Below, one piece after another: positions 51,209 through 58,936 of a DNA stretch of 64,000 nucleotides (the first letter of the stretch is position 1; each line of letters begins with the position of its first letter). The stretch comes from CAJBVW01 sp964457335 (lineage in GTDB: Bacteria; Myxococcota_A; UBA796; SXON01). The notes under the pieces were generated by a model, which did not search any database, was not told where the DNA came from, and saw only the letters and a list, made by a program, of their open reading frames with translations. Both the position numbers and the translations under genes were made by a program. The stretch covers positions 62,001-126,000 of the forward strand of contig CAYWGD010000003.1 of the NCBI GenBank assembly GCA_964457335.1. Direction: 5' to 3'.

Positions 51209-53190
51209 GGGTGTGGCGGTTCGCGGCGCTCCTCGCGCTCCTCGCGTGCACCCGGGACGACCCGAAGGAGGCCGCCGCGCCGGTCGAGGTGTGCAACGGC
51301 GCCGACGACGACGGCGACGGGGCGGTGGACGAGGGGCTCCGCGCCGCGTGGTACGCGGACGCCGACGGCGACGGGTACGGCGCCGGCTACGCGGTGGAGC
51401 GCTGCGCGCGCAGCGCCGGCTGGGTGGCGGCCGGCGGCGACTGCGACGACGCGGACGCCACGCGCGCGCCCGGGCGGACGGAGCGGTGCAACGGCGCCGA
51501 CGACGACTGCGACGGGGACCTCGACGAGGGCGTGATCCAGCGCTGGTACGCGGACGCCGACGGCGACGGCTGGGGCGACGCGGACGCGCCGATCGACGCC
51601 TGCGCCGCCCCCGCGGGCGCGGCCGCCGAGCCGGGCGACTGCGACGACGCCGACGCGACCGCGTTCCCCGGCGCTTCGGAGGCCTGCGACGGCGTCGACC
51701 AGGACTGCGACGGGACGATCGACGAGGGCGTGCTCGGCACGTTCCACGCCGACGCGGACGGCGACGGCTACGGCGACGCCGCGGCGGGGATCGGCGCGTG
51801 CGCCGCGCCGGAGGGCTACACCCGGGACGCGTCGGACTGCGACGACGCGGACCCCGCGTCGAGCCCCGCGGGCACCGAGGCCTGCAACACGTGGGCCGAC
51901 GAGGACTGCGACGGCACCGACAACGGCTGCACGCTCGACGGCGCGCTCTCGCTCGCGGACGCCGACCGCACCCTGCGCGTGGAGAACGACTCCACCCGCG
52001 GCGTCGCCGCCGGCGACCTCGATGGCGACGGCTACGCCGACCTCGTCGTCGGGCGCCCGGGCTGGCGCGAGGACACCATCGTCGGCGACGACCCGGCCTA
52101 CGAGATGGGGGCCGTGTCGGTCCTCTACGGGGGCGCCGGGGTCGGTCTGCGCGTCTACGGGGCGTCCCCGGCGGGCGCCGAGGCCGACCTCGAGCTCTCC
52201 AGCGGGGCGATGGACGTGCCGACGCGCCTCGGGGAGACGGTCGTGGTGGCGGACCTCGACGGCGACGGCGTCGACGACCTGCTGGCGGGCGCGCCCGGGT
52301 GGGATCCGGCCGGGCGGGTGCTGGTTGCGCAGGGGCCCGCGACGGGCTGGTCGTTCGCGCTGCGCGGCGAGGACGAGGCGGGCGAGCTCGGGAGCACGCT
52401 CGCCGTCGGGGACACCGACGGGGACGGCGCGACGGACGTGCTGGTCGGCGAGGCCGGCCGGGACGCGAGCGTGTTCCTCCTCGAGGGCTCCCTCTCCAGC
52501 GGCGTGACCACCGAGGACGTGGCGGTCGCCGAGTGGAGGGTGGACTGGCCCGGCGTCCACGCCTGCGACGCCGACGGCGACGGGCTCTCCGACGTGCTCG
52601 TGCGCTCCCTGTCCTCGGTGTACGTCGCCCTCGCGCCGCACGCCGGGCTGCTGGAGGCCGAGGACATCGGCGTCGCGCTCACCGGCGCGAGCGGGGCGGG
52701 CGCGACGGGCTGCGCGGACCTCGACGACGACGGCTACGCCGACCTCCTCGTGGGCGCGCCGGGGGACGACTCCGCGGGCGACGGCGCGGGGGCGGTGTTC
52801 CGGGTGCCCGGCCCGGTGACCATCTCCGCCGATGTCACCACCTACGACGCCCTCTTCGGCGAGGCGGCCGGCGACGGGCTCGGCACGAGCCTCGCGCTCG
52901 CGGGAGACGTCGACGGCGACGACGCGGAGGACCTCGTGATCGGCGCGCCGGGCGCGGACGTCGCGGGCGGCTCGGTCGGCCGCGGGGCCGCCTACCTGGT
53001 GGCGGACCCGTTCGTCGGCACCCTGGATCTCGCCGACGCCGTGCGGTTCGCGGGAGCGGAGATCGACGGCGGCGCGGGCACCAACGTGGGCGCGGCCGGG
53101 GACGCCAACGCCGACGGCTACGCCGACTTCGCGGTGGCCGCCGGCGGTTTCGGGACGGCGGTCCAGCTCATCTACGGACGGGGGCCCTGA
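51205..53190 (+). CDS. lipoprotein with MopE-type and seven FG-GAP repeats (cluster gene 5)
   Basis: 661 residues. The signal MRVWRFAALLALLAC gives Cys15, with a good GGAG ribosome binding site inside the end of gene 4. Residues 25-240 hold about four MopE-type repeats (CNGADDDGDGAVDEG, WYADADGDGYGAGYAV, DCDDADATRAPGRTERC). Residues 267-661 hold seven FG-GAP repeats, two of them degenerate (ACDADGDGLSDVLVRSLSS; GAAGDANADGYADFAVAAGG). Its stop overlaps the RHS start by one base (TGATG), which ties the FG-GAP lipoproteins to the RHS protein at the translational level. Confidence 0.85.
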   Translation: MRVWRFAALLALLACTRDDPKEAAAPVEVCNGADDDGDGAVDEGLRAAWYADADGDGYGAGYAVERCARSAGWVAAGGDCDDADATRAPGRTERCNGADDDCDGDLDEGVIQRWYADADGDGWGDADAPIDACAAPAGAAAEPGDCDDADATAFPGASEACDGVDQDCDGTIDEGVLGTFHADADGDGYGDAAAGIGACAAPEGYTRDASDCDDADPASSPAGTEACNTWADEDCDGTDNGCTLDGALSLADADRTLRVENDSTRGVAAGDLDGDGYADLVVGRPGWREDTIVGDDPAYEMGAVSVLYGGAGVGLRVYGASPAGAEADLELSSGAMDVPTRLGETVVVADLDGDGVDDLLAGAPGWDPAGRVLVAQGPATGWSFALRGEDEAGELGSTLAVGDTDGDGATDVLVGEAGRDASVFLLEGSLSSGVTTEDVAVAEWRVDWPGVHACDADGDGLSDVLVRSLSSVYVALAPHAGLLEAEDIGVALTGASGAGATGCADLDDDGYADLLVGAPGDDSAGDGAGAVFRVPGPVTISADVTTYDALFGEAAGDGLGTSLALAGDVDGDDAEDLVIGAPGADVAGGSVGRGAAYLVADPFVGTLDLADAVRFAGAEIDGGAGTNVGAAGDANADGYADFAVAAGGFGTAVQLIYGRGP

Positions 53191-56100
53191 TGACCACGAT
53201 GTTTGCGTTGCTCGCGAGCGCCGCCCTGGCCTACGCACCGGGCGTCGCGGACCTCCCCCAGCAGCGCCAGGGCTTCGACCCCTCGCACGCGCAGCTCGGG
53301 TCGGGGCTGAACGACTCCATCGATCTGTTCAGCGGCGCCGTGAACATGGCGTACGGCGACCTCTGCATGCCGGGCGGCTTCGGCCTCGACCTGTGCGTGA
53401 CGCGCGAGTACTCGTCGAAGGTCAGCGACGAGCAGCTGGAGCGGCTCGATCCCAGCTGGGCGGGGCTCGGCTGGACGATCCTGCCCGGCGGGCGCGTGGC
53501 CTACGACGCCGAGTCGATGGAGGGGACCCACTTCCGCATCCGCCTCCCGGGCGGGCCGGACCAGCTCGCCTACCGCCTCGTCGACACGTCCGAGTCGGGG
53601 TGGGAGGACATCTTCGCGTGGCACACGGAGAACTCCTACCTCGTGCCCCGCTTCGGCCAGGACTACACCGACTGGCTCACGAGCGTCTCCACCGACCAAC
53701 TCTGGCGCGACTCCCTCCCCGACCAGAGCACGACCGAGACCGCGGTGTACGTCACCAAGGACTTCACCTACGTGTACCACGGGGACGGAGACCTGCTGTA
53801 CGCCCTGACCACCGCGGGCGTCCGGTACACCTTCGACCTGTCGGACGCGCAGGCGGACGCCGCCTACTACGGCATCGCGGTCGAGAACGCCTACGGCGAC
53901 AGCTACACGATCACCTACCAGGCCTGCGCCGACACGGACCTGGCCGGCGCCCTCTCCGCGGTGTCCGACGCCACCGGCCGCACCATCACGTTCGGGGTCG
54001 ACGCGGACTGCGAGCTCACCGGGGCGACCTTCGGCGACGCCGACTACACCTACGTCATCGCCGACGGCGTGCTCCAGCAGGTGACCGACGCCGTCGGGAT
54101 GGTGACCACCTACACCTACGACGGAGACTACGACGAGCTGACCGGCATCGCGCTGCCGACCGGCGGCACCGTCGAGTACGTGTACGGCACCGCCGGCGTG
54201 CTGCTCGACACCTACGAGTACTCCTACGTCGACGACTACGGCCCCTACACCGGCGAGGACATCGAGTACTCGCGCTACGTCACCTCCAAGACGGTGGACG
54301 ACGGCGCCGGCAACGTCGCCGTCTGGGAGTTCGAGTACGACGACTACACCGACGGCGCGCCGCGTTTCGGCGTCGGGACCCCCTTCCAACATTGGCGTGC
54401 CACGTCGGTGTACATGCCCGACGGCAGCGTGGTCGACCACTACTACGGCACGATGTGCTTCGACTACGAGTACGAGGTGGAGACCGACGCGGACGGCTCC
54501 TCCTACTACGTGGCCGACTACGACCACCTGGACGCGGCGTGCGACTCGGCCTGGGTCGGGTTGCCGCTCGCGACCGTCTGGTACGGCGATCCCGCCGACA
54601 CCGTGCCGCTGCGCTTCGAGTACACCTACTACGGCTCCGATCCCCAGGTGTACTTCGTCAACGACATGGGCACCTCGGCCGAGCCCTACTGGAGCTACAG
54701 CGGGCTGAACTCGCTCCCGCTGGGCGAGGCGGTCGACACCAACCCCTACGACGGTGTGTCGAGCGCCGCGCGTCGCATCCTGCCGGTGTACACCGTGAGC
54801 GGGCCCGGCGAGAGTTGGTCGTCCGTCGACGCGGTCACCACGATCGCCGAGGTCCCGCCGGACGCGACGGTGACCTGGTTCGGGTACGTCGACGACGGCG
54901 ACTACGACATCTACGGCAACGCGCTGCTCTCGTGGCGCTACGGCTACGCGCCCCAGTACGACACGACCCAGGCGTACGTGCTCGACGGCACGCGGACCAC
55001 CTATGCCTGGGAGTCCGACACGAGCGTGCTCTCCTGGAACCTCGTGCGCGCGCCCGCCACCGTCGAGACCGGCTACCCCACGAGCGACGGCAGCGACCTC
55101 TCGGTCGTCTACAGCTACACGGCCACCACCTACTCCTCCGAGGCGGGGGAGGAGGGTTGGGTGACACGCATCGACACGCAGGCGCTCGGGGAGTTCGAGT
55201 CGAGCGACGGCACCACCTACACCAACCCCTCGCCCGACCAGTGGGTGACCTACGATTACACCGCGCGCGCCGCGACCGGCGAGGTGGACGTCACCATCGA
55301 CTTCGGCGGGCAACGCACCGAGCGGCGCACCACACGTTTCGGGCAGTTCACCGAGCTCGTGGGCGTGGACGGCGGCGTCGACACCACGCTGATGACCGCC
55401 GTCGTCGACGACCAGGGCCGCGTGACCGCCGCGACCGACGCCAACGGGCAGGTCACCGACTTCACCTACGACGACGCCGGACGCCTGCTCACGGTGACGC
55501 CCCCCGTGGGCGCCCCGACCGAGATCACCTACGACACCGCCAGCTCCCCGCACACCGTCACGCAGGTGACCGGCACCTCCGAGACGACGTGGACCTTCGA
55601 CGGCCTCGGCCGGCTGGCCCGCACCGTGTCGCCCAACGGCACCGGGGCGTCGACCTACGCGGACGTCGAGTACGACGCGATGGGGCGCGTCTCCCGGAGC
55701 TACCTGCCCCACGACGGGAGCGCCGGCGCCTACGTCGACACGACCTACGACGGGCTCGGGCGGCCCACCGAGGTCGTCCGCACCGACGGCTCCGTCACCA
55801 CCACGACGACCACCTCGTATTCCGGCTGGTCGTCCACCTTCGTCGACGGCAACGGCAACACCACCGTGCAGACGACCGACGGGCTCGGCCGGCTCGCGCT
55901 GGTCGACGCGCCGGCCGGCGTGGACACCGTCGCCTACGCGATGTTCGGGACGATCCTGGACATCGTGTACGTCAACGACACGGCGGGCGCGCAGGTGGGC
56001 TTCCAGGTGCGCGCGTTCGACGGCACCGGGGACGTCTGGTGGCTCTCCGACCCGCAGTCGGGCACGCGCACCGCGGTGCGCAACGAGGCCGGCGACGTCA

Positions 56101-58154
56101 CCTGCGAGTACGACAGCAACGGCGACTACGTGGTGAGCACCTGGGATCACCGCGGTCGCCCCGCCACGACCCGCGACGACACGAGCTGCAGCGGCACGGC
56201 GGCCGCGCGGGTGACGTACCGCTACGACGGCGAGGCGATGCCGGAGGCGCCCGGGCCGCGCTTCCGCCCGGCCAACGCGCAGGGCCAGCTGACGGGCGTG
56301 ATCGACGAGGCGGGGGGCGAGCTGTTCTCCTACGACCCGCTGGGGCGCGTCGCGGCGTGGCGCCGGTGGTGGTCGGACGGGTTCCACGTGCCGGTCGGGT
56401 ACACGTACGACCCCGAGGGCAACCTCGCGGACATCACGCTCGACGGGGACGTGGAGGTGCGGTCCAGCTACGGCCCGGGCGGCCGGGTGGAGGCCGTGGA
56501 GGTCGAGATCGACGGCACGACGGTGGACGTCGTGGACGACGTGACCTACCACCCCGACGGCACCTGGGCGGAGCTCGCCTACGCCAACGGCGTGACGCTC
56601 ACGCGCGAGGTGGACGGCCTGCAGCGCACCTCGAGCATCACGGTGGGCGGCTCCACGGACGACGTGAGCTACGCCTACACCTACGACGACAACGACAACG
56701 TCGCGACGCAGAGCGATCTCGACGGCACCGACACGTTCACGTACGACGCGCTCGACCGCCTCACGGCGGTGTCCTACGGGGACGACGGCAGCGAGCAGAC
56801 CTTCGTGTACGACGACGCCGGCAACCTCACCGAGGTGGGCGGCGACTACGCCACGTTCAGCGGCTACAGCTACACCTACAACCACGAGGACGCCCACGGC
56901 TACGACGCGGTGGGGAACCTGACGGACGACGGCGTCGCGTCGTTCGTGTACGACGCGCGGAGCCGCATGACGGCCGCGATGTCGTCGAACTGGGTGGTGG
57001 AGACGCACTACGACGCCTCGGGGCGCCGCGCGCTCCGCGAGGTGACGAACGCCCGGACGGGGCGGGCGGAGTCCACGTACTACGTCTACGACGCGCGCGG
57101 CCGGCTGCTCGCGACGTACGGCACGGTGGGCGGGCGGGCGCCTCCGCAGCTGCAGGCGGTGTACGTCTACGTCGGCCACCTGCCGGTGGCGGTGGTCCGC
57201 GCCGACCGCGCGAACGCGGTCTACTGGCTACACGCGGACGCGCTCGGCAGCGTCCGCCAGAACAGCGACAGCGCGGGCAGCGTCGGAGGCACGGCCGAGT
57301 ACCTCGCCTACGGGAGCGAGCGGAGCCGCACGGGGCTCCTCCTCGCGGAGCGGGACCACGCCTGGGCGGGGCACGGGGGCTTCGACGGGACCGGCGTGTC
57401 GGACTTCGGGGCGCGCTCGTACCTCGAGGACCTGCCGCAGTTCGTGACGCCCGACCGCGTCGACCTGGGGAGCGCGGCCGACCCGCAGAGCCTCAACCGC
57501 TACGCCTACGCCCGCGGGAACCCGTACGCGTACACCGACCCGAGCGGCAACGTCATCGAGACGGCGTGGGACATCGCCAACCTCGCGATGGACGTGAGCT
57601 CGCTGGCCCTGAACCTGTCCGCGGGGAACTGGGGCGGCGCCGCGATGGACGCGGTGGGGCTCATCGTCGACGGCGCGGCCACGGTCGTCCCCGGCATGCC
57701 CGGCGGCGCCGGCACGGCCATCAAGGCGTACCGGGCGGCGGACAAGGTCGCGGATGTGGTGGATGCGGCGCGGAAGGCCGACCGCGTGGCCGAGGGGGTT
57801 GGGGACGCGCGAAAGGTCGCGGCTGCCGCGGGCAACGGGGCCTCGGGTGGGAAAGGGGGGCTGAACCTCTTCAAATGGGGCGACAGCACGAGCACCAAGG
57901 CCACGGGCTGGAAGGAGGGCGATCGCTTTCTCTACCTACCCAACAAGGGGAGCCCGAAGGCCAACTGGAAGCAGAACGAAGGCCGCCTGCGTGCCGAGAT
58001 GCGGCGCGGTGAGCCGATCTACGATTCGTACCGCGACGCCGCGACCGGGGCTCGGAAGCCCACGCGGGGCTTCCTCAATGCCGAGAGGGAGCTCCTCGAG
58101 GGACGTGGCTGGCGTTATGATGCGGCGACAGGCGCGTACAACCCGCCCGGATGA
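53190..58154 (+). CDS. Sec-exported RHS/YD-repeat protein with variable toxin-like C-terminus
   Basis: 1654 residues. MTTMFALLASAALAYA is a Sec signal peptide. The body is rich in YD repeats (YDDAGRLLTVTPP, YDGLGRPTEVVRTDG, YDALDRLTAVSYGDDG), which fold into a hollow RHS cocoon. The RHS core ends near residue 1450 with QSLNRYAYARGNPYAYTDPSGN. Behind it lie about 200 residues: a helical linker (DVVDAARKADRVAEGVGDARK) and a 100-residue tip containing WKEGDRFLYLPNKGS, NWKQNEGRLRAEMRRGEPIYD and GFLNAERELLEGRGWRYDA. I know similar tips on other polymorphic toxins but not their activity. No PAAR, VgrG or TcA-binding domain is visible, so a T6SS role is unlikely. The tip is less GC-rich than the core, a usual sign of toxin swapping. 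Confidence 0.85.
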   Translation: MTTMFALLASAALAYAPGVADLPQQRQGFDPSHAQLGSGLNDSIDLFSGAVNMAYGDLCMPGGFGLDLCVTREYSSKVSDEQLERLDPSWAGLGWTILPGGRVAYDAESMEGTHFRIRLPGGPDQLAYRLVDTSESGWEDIFAWHTENSYLVPRFGQDYTDWLTSVSTDQLWRDSLPDQSTTETAVYVTKDFTYVYHGDGDLLYALTTAGVRYTFDLSDAQADAAYYGIAVENAYGDSYTITYQACADTDLAGALSAVSDATGRTITFGVDADCELTGATFGDADYTYVIADGVLQQVTDAVGMVTTYTYDGDYDELTGIALPTGGTVEYVYGTAGVLLDTYEYSYVDDYGPYTGEDIEYSRYVTSKTVDDGAGNVAVWEFEYDDYTDGAPRFGVGTPFQHWRATSVYMPDGSVVDHYYGTMCFDYEYEVETDADGSSYYVADYDHLDAACDSAWVGLPLATVWYGDPADTVPLRFEYTYYGSDPQVYFVNDMGTSAEPYWSYSGLNSLPLGEAVDTNPYDGVSSAARRILPVYTVSGPGESWSSVDAVTTIAEVPPDATVTWFGYVDDGDYDIYGNALLSWRYGYAPQYDTTQAYVLDGTRTTYAWESDTSVLSWNLVRAPATVETGYPTSDGSDLSVVYSYTATTYSSEAGEEGWVTRIDTQALGEFESSDGTTYTNPSPDQWVTYDYTARAATGEVDVTIDFGGQRTERRTTRFGQFTELVGVDGGVDTTLMTAVVDDQGRVTAATDANGQVTDFTYDDAGRLLTVTPPVGAPTEITYDTASSPHTVTQVTGTSETTWTFDGLGRLARTVSPNGTGASTYADVEYDAMGRVSRSYLPHDGSAGAYVDTTYDGLGRPTEVVRTDGSVTTTTTTSYSGWSSTFVDGNGNTTVQTTDGLGRLALVDAPAGVDTVAYAMFGTILDIVYVNDTAGAQVGFQVRAFDGTGDVWWLSDPQSGTRTAVRNEAGDVTCEYDSNGDYVVSTWDHRGRPATTRDDTSCSGTAAARVTYRYDGEAMPEAPGPRFRPANAQGQLTGVIDEAGGELFSYDPLGRVAAWRRWWSDGFHVPVGYTYDPEGNLADITLDGDVEVRSSYGPGGRVEAVEVEIDGTTVDVVDDVTYHPDGTWAELAYANGVTLTREVDGLQRTSSITVGGSTDDVSYAYTYDDNDNVATQSDLDGTDTFTYDALDRLTAVSYGDDGSEQTFVYDDAGNLTEVGGDYATFSGYSYTYNHEDAHGYDAVGNLTDDGVASFVYDARSRMTAAMSSNWVVETHYDASGRRALREVTNARTGRAESTYYVYDARGRLLATYGTVGGRAPPQLQAVYVYVGHLPVAVVRADRANAVYWLHADALGSVRQNSDSAGSVGGTAEYLAYGSERSRTGLLLAERDHAWAGHGGFDGTGVSDFGARSYLEDLPQFVTPDRVDLGSAADPQSLNRYAYARGNPYAYTDPSGNVIETAWDIANLAMDVSSLALNLSAGNWGGAAMDAVGLIVDGAATVVPGMPGGAGTAIKAYRAADKVADVVDAARKADRVAEGVGDARKVAAAAGNGASGGKGGLNLFKWGDSTSTKATGWKEGDRFLYLPNKGSPKANWKQNEGRLRAEMRRGEPIYDSYRDAATGARKPTRGFLNAERELLEGRGWRYDAATGAYNPPG

Positions 58155-58157
58155 CTC

Positions 58158-58733
58158 GTGTCTTCTTTCGACCTCCCCTCCGTCGCCAGTGACGCGTTTG
58201 CGTTCCTGGTGGCCGATTTCGGGTTTGTCGAGCGCATCGTGGGGCCAGAGCACGTGCGCTTCGAAGGGAACGGTGCATTCGTGGACGTGCGTTTCGATGC
58301 CCACCGATCCTTCGAGCTCGTGGTCGAGTTGGGTCGACTCCGTGCACCGGCGCCCGGCGCCGAGCGCACGTTCAATCTCGGAGAAGTGCTGCGCGCGGCC
58401 GGGTCGCCGGAAGCAGCGGATCTCGCGTGCGTACAGGTCGTGACGTCAGGCGCCCTCGAGCGATTCACCCGCCGGATGGCCGAGGTGCTGAGAATCCACG
58501 GCGCTCCCCTGCTGAGGGGTGAGCAAGAAGCCTACGAGAGGCTCGAGGCGCAGAGCGACCGGGAGTCTCGTGCGTACGAGCATCAGAAAGACCTGGAGTA
58601 CGCCATTCGCGACGCGCGCGAAGCATGGAGTCGCGGGGACCACCCGGCTGTGGTCTCGGCCTTGGAGCCGTTCGAGCCGGAGCTTCCTCCGAGCGAGAGG
58701 AAGCGCTTGGAGGTGTCTCGTGCCCGTCGGTAA
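58158..58733 (+). CDS. candidate immunity protein for the RHS toxin tip
   Basis: 191 residues from a GTG 3 nt after the RHS stop codon. Not recognised by family. The N-terminal half (SFDLPSVASDAFAFLVADFGFVERIVGPEHVRFEGNGAFVDVRFDAHRSFELVVELGRL) has the alpha-then-beta layout of many small cytosolic immunity proteins. The C-terminal half is charged and helical. No signal peptide, consistent with protecting the cytosol. Base composition is less G/C-rich than the RHS core and similar to the toxin tip. Function is inferred from position only. Confidence 0.55.
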   Translation: MSSFDLPSVASDAFAFLVADFGFVERIVGPEHVRFEGNGAFVDVRFDAHRSFELVVELGRLRAPAPGAERTFNLGEVLRAAGSPEAADLACVQVVTSGALERFTRRMAEVLRIHGAPLLRGEQEAYERLEAQSDRESRAYEHQKDLEYAIRDAREAWSRGDHPAVVSALEPFEPELPPSERKRLEVSRARR

Positions 58734-58736
58734 GGG

Positions 58737-58936
58737 TTGCTTCTGAACAGCGTCCGCCTCTACCTCGATGTCGACGAGTACGTTCAGAGGCTCGGGAGCG
58801 AGTTCCTCTTCCGGAGCTGCTATATCAGCAACTACCTCACCCGACACGTGCGGTCGTCCTCGACGGCGACACCCTCGTGGTCGAGAACAAGTTCGGCAAG
58901 CCGCTCTACGAGGTGGAGCTCGCCTCCTTGGAGTGA
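58737..58936 (+). pseudogene. frameshifted small gene after the immunity candidate
   Basis: From TTG 58737, right after the previous TAA and preceded by AAGGG, the frame reads LLNSVRLYLDVDEYVQRLGSEFLFRSCYISNYLTRH. The sense then continues in another frame as TRAVVLDGDTLVVENKFGKPLYEVELASLE to TGA 58934. Together this would be one protein of about 66 residues with a single frameshift around 58845-58855. It is either a sequencing indel or a decayed second immunity/partner gene. Its end overlaps the convergent kinase gene by 31 bp. Confidence 0.5.

Noticed and set aside
53190..58154. Type VI secretion effector or complete Tc toxin
   Set aside because: The RHS protein has a Sec signal peptide and no PAAR, VgrG, SpvB or TcA-type domain, and no T6SS genes are in the window.
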